Of a DNA stretch of 64,000 nt, positions 54,924-63,096 are shown in pieces; the stretch's first letter is position 1, and every line of letters begins with the position of its first letter. The stretch is from an uncultured candidate division WPS-2 bacterium (GTDB lineage Bacteria > Vulcanimicrobiota > Vulcanimicrobiia > Vulcanimicrobiales > Vulcanimicrobiaceae). A program made the translations under genes and the position numbers. The stretch lies in contig CALEYW010000033.1 of assembly GCA_937927945.1 (NCBI GenBank), forward strand, positions 23,343 to 87,342, read 5' to 3'. The notes beneath the pieces were generated by a model. That model had not been told where the DNA came from. It searched no databases and was given only the letters and a program-made list of their open reading frames with translations.

Positions 54924-56170
54924 GGCGCGCCGCGAACGAACGGCCGACCTACGTTCGCTACCTCGAAGGCTTGCGCGGGTGCGCGGCATTCTACGTCGTC
55001 CTTTACCACGTCATCGATCACACCGAGCGCAACAAAAGCGGCGTCGCGTTCGCGAAGTTGCTGCCGTTCCACGGGTCATGGTTGCTTTTCGGCCATGCGT
55101 CGGTCGGCATCTTCATCGTCATATCGGGTTACGTGCTGACATTGCCGGTCGTCACCCGAGGCTCGCTCGCCGGCGGTGCGATGGGATTTTTCCGGCGCCG
55201 GTCCCGGCGCTTGCTGCCCGCGTACTACGCCGCTCTGGCGTTGTCGCTACCATTCTTTGTACTCAATCGGGACTTCGCGGGTCAATCGACGTCGCCGGCT
55301 GAGGTGGCCGGGCAGCTCGCCGCGCACGCGGTATTGCTGCAGGATCTCTCCGAGCGGTTCATCTACGCATTCAACGGACCGCTCTGGTCGATCTCGGTCG
55401 AATGCCAGATATATCTCGCATTTGTCGTGCTCCTCTTGCCGTTACGCGCGCGCTTCGGGCTACTCGCGATGATCGCCGTCGGTTTTGCCATCGGCTTCGT
55501 GCCGACGGTACTGAACGCACTGCACCCGCGCGGGCCGCACGATGCACTCGACGATGCGTGCTTGTGGTATCTCGGCCTGTTCGCGCTGGGCTCAGGCGCT
55601 GCCGCGCTGGCGCACGAGCCAAGCACCCGCTACGCCTGGCTACGCGATCGCATGCCGTGGACGGCGCTGACGGTGATCTGTGCCGCTGTGTACCTCGCCC
55701 TTGAACTCCCCCGCACGAACGAGCCGCCGGCTCGCCAGTACCTTCCCGATGTCGCGCTCGGCCTTGCCGTGGCCTCCGGCTTCCTGATGCTCGCTCGCCA
55801 AAAACGGCTCGGCGTGCCGTCAATCCCGATGCGAGTTTTGGAATCGAAGCCATGCATGGCGCTCGGTGGCTTTTCGTACAGCCTGTATCTCACGCACGAG
55901 CCGATGCTGCGCGCAGCCGGTTCGGCCGTCAGCCGAACCGCGTTGCCGGACGCGGCCGTCCTCGCGACGATGTACGCGTTGGTGCTCCCCGCACTGCTGT
56001 TCGTCGCATATGCGTTTTCCTTGATGTTCGAGCGGCCGTTCATGGGTCCCAGGCCTCACCGCGCTTCCGCGTCCCATCGGCGCGTTTCGCTGACCCATAC
56101 CGAGAGCGTTGCGATCGCGTCTCCGCAGGCGCCCGCAGCCGAGCACGTGGCGGGTTCGGCGTTTCAATGA
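54896..56170 (+). CDS. Acyltransferase family 3 membrane protein
   Basis: A 424-aa inner-membrane O-acyltransferase with about 10-11 membrane segments. Starting motif YVRYLEGLRGCAAFYVVLYHVIDH contains the Arg and catalytic His; GHASVGIFIVISGYVLTLPVVTRG and FFRRRSRRLLPAYYAAL are the next conserved blocks, and LWSISVECQIYL is present. It probably acetylates or otherwise acylates an exported glycan or lipid, consistent with the overlapping glycosyltransferase gene upstream (28-base overlap, probable coupling). Confidence 0.87.
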   Translation: MVQVDCAAVGRAANERPTYVRYLEGLRGCAAFYVVLYHVIDHTERNKSGVAFAKLLPFHGSWLLFGHASVGIFIVISGYVLTLPVVTRGSLAGGAMGFFRRRSRRLLPAYYAALALSLPFFVLNRDFAGQSTSPAEVAGQLAAHAVLLQDLSERFIYAFNGPLWSISVECQIYLAFVVLLLPLRARFGLLAMIAVGFAIGFVPTVLNALHPRGPHDALDDACLWYLGLFALGSGAAALAHEPSTRYAWLRDRMPWTALTVICAAVYLALELPRTNEPPARQYLPDVALGLAVASGFLMLARQKRLGVPSIPMRVLESKPCMALGGFSYSLYLTHEPMLRAAGSAVSRTALPDAAVLATMYALVLPALLFVAYAFSLMFERPFMGPRPHRASASHRRVSLTHTESVAIASPQAPAAEHVAGSAFQ

Positions 56171-56293
56171 GCATCCAGCATACGCGAGGGCGGTCGGTAG
56201 CGCGCGGTTTTCGCTCCTATGGGCACATCAAGGTCATCGCCGACTGAGTTCAGGCCGCGCCCGGAAGCCACGCGCCGCACATCACGTTGAGGG

Positions 56294-56322
56294 TTGACTA
56301 ATTGATTTTCTGCCTTCATCAT
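56294..56322 (+). promoter_or_regulatory. Candidate promoter of riboswitch unit 1
   Basis: TTGACT (56294-56299) and CATCAT (56317-56322) are separated by 17 bases, and the predicted start would fall at the 5' edge of the M-box at about 56328. Confidence 0.45.
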
Positions 56323-56327
56323 AAGCG

Positions 56328-56492
56328 AGGTTCCTCGTTAGGCGAGGCGTCCACACGACAAACATGCCGCTGCCCGGAAAGGTCGAGAGACCCCAATGGG
56401 TTACCAGGCCCCGTCGAATCAAGGCGGGATCTAATGCGGCTGAGACCTCCGGGTCTCTACGGCGTGTGGTGCCGAACCCTCGACGTTGAGGA
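56328..56492 (+). ncRNA. M-box (ykoK leader) magnesium riboswitch, copy 1
   Basis: The sequence carries the conserved M-box blocks in order: CGTTAGGCGAGG, GCCGCTGCCCGGAAA, GAGAGACCCCAATGGGTTACCAG, TCGAATCAAGGCGGG, TAATGCGGCTGAG and GTGGTGCC. Helices are visible: CCACACG (56351-56357) with CGTGTGG (56463-56469), GAGACC with GGGTCTC (56442-56457), and CCCG with CGGG. In other bacteria Mg2+ binding folds this RNA and causes termination of Mg2+-transporter transcripts. A T-rich terminator follows at 56523, in agreement. Strong identity to the second copy at 56992. Confidence 0.93.
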
Positions 56493-56522
56493 GTACCGCG
56501 GGTCCACCCGCGTCGCTTGTTC

Positions 56523-56558
56523 AGCCGTCGAGATCGCGAGTGATCCGACGGCTTTTTT
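56523..56558 (+). terminator. Riboswitch-linked intrinsic terminator, unit 1
   Basis: Stem AGCCGTCG / CGACGGCT with a 15-base loop and a TTTTTT run, 31 bases after the M-box. It is correctly placed for Mg2+-induced premature termination before the short ORFs. Confidence 0.8.
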
Positions 56559-56591
56559 GTGTTGCGGAGAGAGAGGAGGTGAGGTTCAGCG

Positions 56592-56738
56592 ATGGACGGC
56601 GGCCCTAGTAGCCACGACCAACCCCCGCCCGGTGTCGGGCGATTATCACGCACGCGCGCCGTCCGAGACGGCGTGTTCCCAAAAAGGAAACAGCGCAATG
56701 CTGAACCTCACTTTGTCGCGCCCGAGCGCCACGGCTAA
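56592..56738 (+). CDS. Leader peptide with DQPPP motif, unit 1
   Basis: A 48-codon ORF. The ribosome binding site is exceptional: AGGAGGTGA at 56574-56582, a full match to the 16S anti-Shine-Dalgarno, 9 bases before the ATG. The peptide starts MDGGPSSHDQPPPGVGR and goes on basic. The equivalent ORF after riboswitch 2 starts MDDGSRSFDQPPPATG, so the first 13 residues share M-D-x-G-x-x-S-x-D-Q-P-P-P (with one-residue tolerance), and spacing is the same. Proline-rich leader peptides of enterobacterial mgtA/mgtC/corA sense Mg2+ or proline by ribosome stalling; a similar role is inferred. Overlaps the next ORF by 41 bases. Confidence 0.62.
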   Translation: MDGGPSSHDQPPPGVGRLSRTRAVRDGVFPKRKQRNAEPHFVAPERHG

Positions 56739-56832
56739 CGCCGCTCGCGCTCGAACAATCGAGAACCTCCGCCGTTTCGCCGATCGCGCGGCCCGCACAT
56801 TGCGAGCCGACGCCCTGAAACGTACGCGCTAA
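56698..56832 (+). CDS. 44-aa small ORF after riboswitch 1
   Basis: ATG at 56698 with AAGGA about 10 bases upstream. The peptide MLNLTLSRPSATANAAR continues as a basic helix (NLRRFADRAARTLRADAL). It starts inside the leader peptide ORF, in another frame, so its translation may depend on ribosomes stalling or terminating on the DQPPP leader. Similar relation to the 35-aa ORF in unit 2, though the two are not clearly homologous. Function unknown. Confidence 0.42.
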   Translation: MLNLTLSRPSATANAARARTIENLRRFADRAARTLRADALKRTR

Positions 56833-56991
56833 CCGCGCGATAGCGGCTTTGTTTTACCACGAACCTCATCGGCTAGTGTGTTTTTCGCGCGCGCTCCACT
56901 CTCCGCAAGACAAGGAAGAATACCAACGCTGCGCTTCGGACGGCTGCAATCATTAGGCTCGACGAATGGCCGTAAGCGCCTATAGCTACAA

Positions 56992-57150
56992 GGAACCTCG
57001 TTAGGCGAGGCGTCCATACGACAAATATGCCGCTGCCCGGAAAGGTCGAGAGACCCCCAATGGGTTACCAGGCCCCGTCGAATCAAGGCGGGACCTAATG
57101 CGGCTGAGCTTCGGCTCTACGGCGTATGGTGCCAAACCCCGGACGTAGAG
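56992..57150 (+). ncRNA. M-box (ykoK leader) magnesium riboswitch, copy 2
   Basis: The same conserved blocks as copy 1 with few changes. Helix changes are compensated: CCATACG (57014-57020) pairs with CGTATGG (57123-57129), where copy 1 has CCACACG/CGTGTGG, and the variable hairpin is GAGC-TTCG-GCTC instead of GAGACC-TCC-GGGTCTC. These covariations support a selected structure in both copies. TATAGC at 56981 could be the -10 box of its own promoter. It directly precedes the leader of the NRAMP-type gene. Confidence 0.93.
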
Positions 57151-57192
57151 GCGGATCGACGCGAGTCTTTCGCGACGCACTTCTTCAACCGC

Positions 57193-57219
57193 CCGGATCG
57201 AGAGTTCGAACGGATTTTT
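57193..57219 (+). terminator. Riboswitch-linked intrinsic terminator, unit 2
   Basis: CCGGATCGA / TTCGAACGG with a small bulge, then ATTTTT. It lies 43 bases after riboswitch 2, matching the arrangement in unit 1. Confidence 0.65.
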
Positions 57220-57265
57220 GTACGGTACACCGGATGGTGCTCCCGAGAGGGGGTGATGTTCCGCA

Positions 57266-57349
57266 ATGGACGACGGCAGTAGGTCTTTCGATCAACCTCC
57301 GCCTGCAACAGGCGTTCGTTTCCGCGTTGCTTTGCGACGCACCACCTGA
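57266..57349 (+). CDS. Leader peptide with DQPPP motif, unit 2
   Basis: A 27-codon ORF. AGGGGGTGAT (57248-57257) is one mismatch from the perfect anti-Shine-Dalgarno match and sits at exactly the same distance from the ATG as in unit 1. The peptide MDDGSRSFDQPPPATGVRFR is clearly related to the unit 1 leader, and the basic end after PPP is shared in type. Surrounding noncoding bases are also similar (GTTCCGCAATGGACGACGGC against GGTTCAGCGATGGACGGCGGC). It ends 14 bases before the next small ORF, which has its own strong ribosome binding site. Confidence 0.65.
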   Translation: MDDGSRSFDQPPPATGVRFRVALRRTT

Positions 57350-57363
57350 CAAGGAGATTCATC

Positions 57364-57471
57364 ATGGCAACTCTTTTCGAGGCGCACAGCACGCATGTCG
57401 AAGCACGGCGTGCCTTCGCCGAAGACCTCGAAGGCCGGACCTCGGCGCACTGGATCTTGCACGCGCGATGA
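57364..57471 (+). CDS. 35-aa small ORF after riboswitch 2
   Basis: ATG at 57364 with AAGGAG 7 bases upstream, better than for most genes here. The peptide MATLFEAHSTHVEARRAFAEDLEGR ends in WILHAR. It is amphipathic, with no membrane segment. Position between the DQPPP leader and the transporter suggests a small regulatory or transporter-associated protein. No family recognised. Confidence 0.45.
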   Translation: MATLFEAHSTHVEARRAFAEDLEGRTSAHWILHAR

Positions 57472-57578
57472 TGCGCCAAACGCGATCAACGGCGCACGGA
57501 ACAAATGGTTAAGCGACGTCCCGCACGGCGTCCGAACATTTCTCTCTAACCGCGACATCGCTCCCTCGAAGATACGCG

Positions 57579-57608
57579 TATTGAGCCTGCATCGTGCCGG
57601 GCTCAATA
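57579..57608 (+). promoter_or_regulatory. Hairpin before the NRAMP-type gene
   Basis: TATTGAGCC / GGCTCAATA, 9 perfect pairs with a 12-base loop, ending 44 bases before the transporter ATG. No T-run follows, so it is more likely an RNA element (processing, stability or translation control) than a terminator. Confidence 0.45.
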
Positions 57609-57652
57609 AGCGTGCCTCGGAGCGATGTTGGAACCTTACAAGGAGTTCGGTA

Positions 57653-59307
57653 ATGGCGGCCACCGCCGACGACGCAATTCATCATGCCCACAATGGGAAG
57701 GGAGCCGTTCTCGACGACATGCACGTCGGGGACATCAAGGGCGCGCTCGGCACGATTCGCAGAGGTGACACGGCCGCGCGCAAAACTCCATGGGCTCGCC
57801 TCGTAACGCTTCTTGCGATCATGGGTCCCGGTCTGATCGTCATGGTCGGCGACAATGACGCCGGCGCATACGGAACATACACCCAAGCCGGCCAGAATTA
57901 CGGCACGACCCCCTGCTGTGGACCTTACTGCTGCTCGTTCCCGTCTTATACGTCAACCAAGAAATGGTGTTGCGACTCGGCGTGGTCTCGGGAGTTGGTC
58001 ACGCGCGCTTGATCGTCGAGCGTTTCGGTAACTTCTGGGGCGCCTTTAGCGTCATCGATCTCTTCGTCCTGAACGCGCTGACGATCGTGACCGAGTTTAT
58101 CGGCGTCAGCTTGGCGGCCGGCTACCTTGGCGTTCCGCCCCTGCTCGGCGTCGCCATTGCCGCCGTGCTCGTGATGGTAGGTGCGGCGACCGGCAGCTTT
58201 CGGCGTTTCGACCGCTTTGCGATCACACTGTGCATCGGCAGCTTGCTCATCATTCCGGTCTTCCTCATGGTGCATCCGCCCTTGGGACAGTCGTTGCACG
58301 ACATGGTCGTGCCGGCATTGCCGAAAGGCGCAGCGCTGAGCACCGTCCTGTTGCTGATCATCGGCATCGTGGGCACGACGGTGGCTCCATGGCAGCTCTT
58401 CTTTCAGCAGAGTTACGTCATCGATAAGCGCATAACACCGCGATTCCTGAATTACGCCCGGTGGCATCTGGCCATCGGCGTCGTCATCGTCATCGGTGGC
58501 GGCCTCGCACTCATGGCATTTCCGGCCGCGACGTTTGGAGGACACCCGGAATTCGGTAACTTCCAAGACGCTGGTACGGTCGCGGCAGGTCTTGATAAAT
58601 ACGTAGGTCACGCGGCCGGTGTGTTTTTCGCAATCGCGCTTTGCGACGCGGCGATCATCGGCGCCGCCGCGATTTCGCTAGCGACGGCCTATGCGGTCGG
58701 CGATGTACTGTCCCTGCGCCACTCGTTGCATCGAAAAGTCACCGACGCTCCGGGCTTCTATGCGGTCTACCTCGGCCTGATCGTCGTGGCAGCTGCGCTC
58801 GTCATCATTCCGGGCGTTCCGCTCGGTCTGCTCACGAATGCGGTGCAAAGCCTCGCTGGGGTCTTACTTCCGAGCGCGACGGTTTTCTTATTGTTGCTTT
58901 CCAACGATAAGGCCGTGCTCGGTCCCTGGGCAAACACGACCCGCGTCAATCTCTTTACGGGCGTCGTCATCGCCATCATGGTCATGCTCTCGATCATCCT
59001 CACCGCGTCGGTCCTGTTTCCGACCATCACGGAACAGCAGATCGTCATGATTCTCCTGGCTGGTACCGCCATGGCGATCGGCATCGGCATTTGGATGGCC
59101 GTCGCAAAACCGGAAGGCAGGGACGACGTTACATATGACGTGTCTCAACGGTCCACATGGCGCATGCCTCCGTTGTCCGAACTTCCCAGCGGCAGATTGA
59201 CCGCCCTCAATCGCTTCTGGCTCATCGTGCTGCGGGCATACCTCATCTTGGCGGTTATTCTGGTCATCGTCCGCGTCGCGCAGATCGCAATGCATCCAGG
59301 GCACTAG
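57653..59307 (+). pseudogene. NRAMP-related (probably Mg2+) transporter with a frameshift
   Basis: Restoring one base gives about 551 aa with 11 membrane segments. The ATG at 57653 has AAGGAG 7 bases upstream. Frame 1 encodes MGPGLIVMVGDNDAGAYGTYTQAGQNYGTT (segment 1), then a CCCCC tract at 57909-57913 is one base short and the frame slips; the -1 frame continues LLWTLLLLVPVLYVNQEMVLRLG to the stop. The segment 1 site is DNDAGA rather than DPGN, and the segment 6 site reads TTVAPWQLF where NRAMP Mn/Fe transporters have MPHN. Loss of that Met is known from NRAMP-related Mg2+ transporters, which fits two M-boxes upstream. Whether inactive, corrected by slippage or a sequencing error is open. 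Confidence 0.8.
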
Positions 59308-59396
59308 TCTAGTATGATCGGGCGACCTTCCGGCGCTGCGCACAGGCCGATCCTCTATCCTTTACGTCCACCTTCAACCGTCATGGAGTTCTCCTG

Positions 59397-60860
59397 ATGC
59401 AACCGGTGAAAACCCGGATCTCCTTCGGAATCGCCTTGGTTCCGACACTCTTCGCTGCGTGCGGAATCGCCGCGCTCGCGCGTTCGACCACAGCAGAGAT
59501 GCCCAGCCCGACGCCGGCGCCGATGCCGATGCCGATGGTGACCGCGCAGCCGCGGGCGGACGCGTCAACGTTGCCAGAGCTTGGGCACCCCGAACGCTGG
59601 AGCGTCCACGTGCAAACCACGAACGTGCAGCTATACCACGGCGCGTTTCCGGCAGCATATTCCGGCCCGCAGAGCCTCAGCTCCGCCCCCGATACCGCAA
59701 AGACGTTCGATTTCACGGTATACCTCGGAGGCCGCCTTTGGAAAGGCAGCGAGTTCTACGTCAACCAAGAGATCGATCAGGGCTTCGGTATTGGCTCACC
59801 CGGCCCGAACGATACCTATAACGGCTCGTTCGGCTCCGCCGGCTATGTGAACGGAGAGGCGTTCAAGCTCGGGCAGCACAAACCGTACGGGCGCCTTCAC
59901 CGGTACTTCATCCGCCAGACCTTCAACCTCGGCGGTGAAAAGCAACACCTCGACGCGGACATCAACCAGTTGGGGGAGCCGATCGACGCCGATCACTTGA
60001 TCCTGACGTTCGGCAAGTTCTCGGCAACGGATGTCTTCGATGGCAACGCGTACGCTCACGACCCCAAAAACGACTTTCTCAATTGGTCGCTCATCGACAT
60101 GGGAGCGTGGGACTATGCCGCAGACGCATGGGGCTTCACGCGCGGCTGCGGCGCGGAGTTGACCCGCTCGCGCTCGACGGTGCGCGCCGGGATCTTTCAG
60201 CTTTCCGCGGTGCCGAACCAATCGGCGATCTCGACGTCCTTCCTGCGCCAGTTTTCCGGGGTCTTCGAATTCGAGCAGCGCACGTCGCTTTTCGGCGGAC
60301 GGCCCGGAAGCCTGAAGGCGCTCGTGTACGGTGACAACGGCTTTATGGCGCCCCTTTCGGACGCGACGGCGGCTGCCGCGGGTACGGGCAATCCGCCGGA
60401 TCTCGCGCAGTTCCGTACCAACAAACATTGGAAGTTCGGCGGGGGGATCAACATCCAACAGGAGATCGCGCCGCACGTCGGCTTCTTCAGCCGTATCAGC
60501 GGCATGAACGGTACGTACGAAGCCTTCGATTATACGGAAATCGACCGCTCCGTATCCGCCGGTTTCTCACTCGACGGCGCCCTCTGGAAGAGGCCGAAGG
60601 ACTCCATCGGGATCGCCGGCGTGGTCAATGCGCTTTCGGTTCCAGGGCAACGGTACTTTGCGGCCGGCGGGCTCGGCATTACGATCGGGGACGGCAATCT
60701 GTCATACGCCCCGGAGCGCATCTTCGAGACGTATTACAAGCTTGGCGTCGGCAAAGGTGTCGCGATCTCGGGCGACTATCAGCGTCTCGTGAATCCCGGG
60801 TACAACGCGGCTCGGGGCCCGGTTTCGATCTACGGGCTCCGCCTCCACGCGCAGATGTAG
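59397..60860 (+). CDS. OprB-family carbohydrate-selective porin
   Basis: A 487-aa outer-membrane protein. Signal peptide (ISFGIALVPTLFAACGIAALA), a Pro/Met-rich linker (PSPTPAPMPMPMV), then a beta-barrel with VQTTNVQLYHGAFPAAYSGPQSL, LGGRLWKGSEFYVNQEIDQGFG, LILTFGKFSATDVFDGNAYAHDPKNDFLNWSLIDMGAWDYAADAWGF and a final RLHAQM. FSATDxFDxNxYAxDPxxxFLNW is the OprB signature. It lets sugars or other solutes cross the outer membrane. It lies 89 bases after the NRAMP-type gene and may serve the same transcript. Confidence 0.87.
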   Translation: MQPVKTRISFGIALVPTLFAACGIAALARSTTAEMPSPTPAPMPMPMVTAQPRADASTLPELGHPERWSVHVQTTNVQLYHGAFPAAYSGPQSLSSAPDTAKTFDFTVYLGGRLWKGSEFYVNQEIDQGFGIGSPGPNDTYNGSFGSAGYVNGEAFKLGQHKPYGRLHRYFIRQTFNLGGEKQHLDADINQLGEPIDADHLILTFGKFSATDVFDGNAYAHDPKNDFLNWSLIDMGAWDYAADAWGFTRGCGAELTRSRSTVRAGIFQLSAVPNQSAISTSFLRQFSGVFEFEQRTSLFGGRPGSLKALVYGDNGFMAPLSDATAAAAGTGNPPDLAQFRTNKHWKFGGGINIQQEIAPHVGFFSRISGMNGTYEAFDYTEIDRSVSAGFSLDGALWKRPKDSIGIAGVVNALSVPGQRYFAAGGLGITIGDGNLSYAPERIFETYYKLGVGKGVAISGDYQRLVNPGYNAARGPVSIYGLRLHAQM

Positions 60861-61328
60861 CGATTTGCCAGCAGGCTGGTCGCGCCGCGAAACGACTCGC
60901 GCGGCGTTACAGCCGGGAGCGGGGGCCCAGATTACCGGGGCGGCGTCACGTCGACACCCGTACCGCTCCACGATTGCCCGGTTCACGAACAGGGCCGGTC
61001 CTGGCTTTCGATCCGTGACGTTCGTCCCGGAAGCAGCAGTGTCACTCTGTTCCAACTCGACGTCCCATCGTTCGTCGCAAACGGCGTTGAGATTCAGAGC
61101 ACGGCCTCGTAACGATGATCGCCCCCACAACCAGCGACGCGCTGTCTCACAGTGAATCGTCATTTCACATTGAATGGAGGTTGACATCATCATGTCAAAT
61201 TGAATCGTTTTTGATAGGCTGACAAGTGACGTTTTGCTCCCGGACCGGCATGGGGCCGCACACGGGAACACCCGCAGAGCCGATGGGCGACAGACGGAGC
61301 GCCTGCTCCTCCCGGCGAAGGTTCTCAC
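60861..61328. other. 468-base noncoding region before the membrane sensor gene
   Basis: No coding region is recognised. The first 270 bases are featureless and GC-rich. The last part is AT-rich and holds two candidate operators: GTGAA-N7-TTCAC (61152-61168) and the perfect TTGACAT-CATC-ATGTCAA (61181-61198), with TTGAAT repeats around them. TTGACA of the second could double as a -35 box. Confidence 0.5.
61181..61198. promoter_or_regulatory. Palindrome in promoter region of membrane sensor gene
   Basis: TTGACAT-CATC-ATGTCAA, a perfect 7-base inverted repeat, 130 bases upstream of the next gene. It sits within repeated TTGAAT(G/C)G words and is likely a protein-binding site overlapping the promoter. 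Confidence 0.5.
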
Positions 61329-63014
61329 GTGAAGTTCTCTTCGGTACGGCTCATCGTCGTGGCGGCCATTGCCGTCCTGATCAGCGCCGCGGTGGCAGAT
61401 ATCTGGACAGCTCCGCGGGTTGCTACGTATAGCGTCGCCATCACGCCGGTACTGGGCGTACGCGACACATATTCCGTCACCTCGGTACCTAATGGTTCAG
61501 AGCTACACGTCGGAGAGTTCATCCGCTCCGTACAGCCGACCCTCGCAACGCGGCTTTGGTCACAGCCAGAATCAACGTCCCTTCGTGTGCAGGATGTTGA
61601 AGGTGGCAGGGTCGTCGAACTGCGCGCACAGTCGCATCCTCCCGTTCCCGTGGAGCGCCGACTCATGCTCATTTTCCGTGCATGCGCCCTCCTGCTCGGG
61701 ATGACGGTGCTGCTGCTCCGCGGGAAAACCGTACAGGGCTTCGCCCTGGCGACGTTTCTTGCTTTGACGGGCTTCTTCGCCTCCACAATGTCAGATCCAC
61801 ATATCGGTGCCTGGTGGCGCCCCGCATTCGTGGCGGTCCAGGGTCCGTTCACGGCGCTCACGATGCTTCCGCTGATCATCCTGCTGGGATCGCTCAGCGT
61901 CCAGACACCGCTTCTTCGACGCCTCGTGATCACAGGGGCGATTTTCTGCTGCGCCGATGCGCTGTACCAGGTGGTCGGCATCGCCGCGCTCGGAGGATAC
62001 GGTTTGCTGTGGGCATTCGTCGATAGCCCCAACAGCGGCGGAATCCTGGACGCGGCGCTGCTGCTCTATGCGATACTCGTTTTGATCGCCGGCTTGAATA
62101 CGGTGCAAGGCGCCGACCGCCGGCGACTTGCTGTTGTGGGCAGTTCTATCATCATTGGAGAGTTCGCCAACTTCTACAACGTCGTCACGACGGGCAGCTA
62201 CGGGAGCGGCTATGCCAGCTGGATGGAGATTCTCGACGCGCTGTCGCTTCTCATAATGGCAACGGGGCTGGCGTATGCGATCCTCGTCGACCAGCTATTT
62301 GATATCGGCTTCGTCGTGAATCGCGCAGTCGTCTTTGCAATGATTACATCGATCGTCCTACCGGTATTCATCGCCGTTGAATGGGCCGTCGAGCGCTGGG
62401 CCGGCGCCATCGGGCACGTTGAGGGCGTGACACTCGAGATGGCCCTCGCGGTCATCATCGGGGTCAGCTTGCGTTGGCTCCATCGTTGGGTCGACGGATT
62501 CGCCGACGAGATTATATTCGCTAGCCGGCATCGATCCGTCAAGGCGCTACATCAGTTTTCGCGCGAGGCCCAGCTCATCGCGGAGCCGCGTCGGCTGTTC
62601 GACGCAACGGTGTGGACCCTGCGCACCTTTGCGCGCGTTTCCGATTGCGACATTATGTTGCGCAGTGATAACGCAACGTTTCAATCCGTGCTCCATAGTG
62701 GACGTCGGTATCACGAAGATGATGTCGTTGTTGTGCGCCTGCGCTCGTCTCGCGAGCCCGTGCTTCGGGCTGCATTTCCCGGATTGGTGGACGCGGACGT
62801 CGCGTTTCCGATGGTCGTGCGCGGCGTACTGACCGGCATTGTGCTTGCGGCGCTACCCGCGCGTGCTGAACCCTACTCGCCCGAGGAATTCGACGCACTA
62901 GCAGGCATGGCCCGCGAGATCGGCTTCTCATTAGTCGCCGCGGACGCAGCCGAAACCAAGCACCTACGTGAGGAAAACGCTGCATTGCGTGCGCGGCTAC
63001 TTATCTCAAGTTAA
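61329..63014 (+). CDS. Multi-pass membrane sensor with GAF-like cytoplasmic domain
   Basis: A 561-aa protein. One N-terminal membrane segment (LIVVAAIAVLISAAVADIW), an extracytoplasmic region of about 90 residues, then seven or eight segments (about 110-370), the linker LRWLHRWVDGFADEIIFASRHRSVKALHQFSREAQLI, a GAF-like domain (about 420-540) and a short coiled coil at the end. The layout resembles 7TM receptor-histidine kinases, but no kinase, GGDEF or other output domain follows. It therefore needs a partner or works by binding. GTG start with GAAGG upstream. Confidence 0.68.
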   Translation: MKFSSVRLIVVAAIAVLISAAVADIWTAPRVATYSVAITPVLGVRDTYSVTSVPNGSELHVGEFIRSVQPTLATRLWSQPESTSLRVQDVEGGRVVELRAQSHPPVPVERRLMLIFRACALLLGMTVLLLRGKTVQGFALATFLALTGFFASTMSDPHIGAWWRPAFVAVQGPFTALTMLPLIILLGSLSVQTPLLRRLVITGAIFCCADALYQVVGIAALGGYGLLWAFVDSPNSGGILDAALLLYAILVLIAGLNTVQGADRRRLAVVGSSIIIGEFANFYNVVTTGSYGSGYASWMEILDALSLLIMATGLAYAILVDQLFDIGFVVNRAVVFAMITSIVLPVFIAVEWAVERWAGAIGHVEGVTLEMALAVIIGVSLRWLHRWVDGFADEIIFASRHRSVKALHQFSREAQLIAEPRRLFDATVWTLRTFARVSDCDIMLRSDNATFQSVLHSGRRYHEDDVVVVRLRSSREPVLRAAFPGLVDADVAFPMVVRGVLTGIVLAALPARAEPYSPEEFDALAGMAREIGFSLVAADAAETKHLREENAALRARLLISS

Positions 63015-63096
63015 GCGAGAATCGGTTCTCAGGACGTTGGAGACGGCCCCGTGAAAAAGTCCCGGTTTATAAGGCGTTCGAAGTATACTGAACGAC

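Noticed and set aside
56282..57086. Minus-strand frames of 138 and 85 aa over the riboswitches
   Set aside because: They share sequence only because the riboswitches are repeated; no ribosome binding site or protein family supports them.
56328..57150. Repeat pair taken as a transposon or CRISPR-like duplication
   Set aside because: Similarity follows M-box structure with compensated changes and includes functional downstream elements, so it is a regulatory duplication. No short regularly spaced repeats exist in the window.
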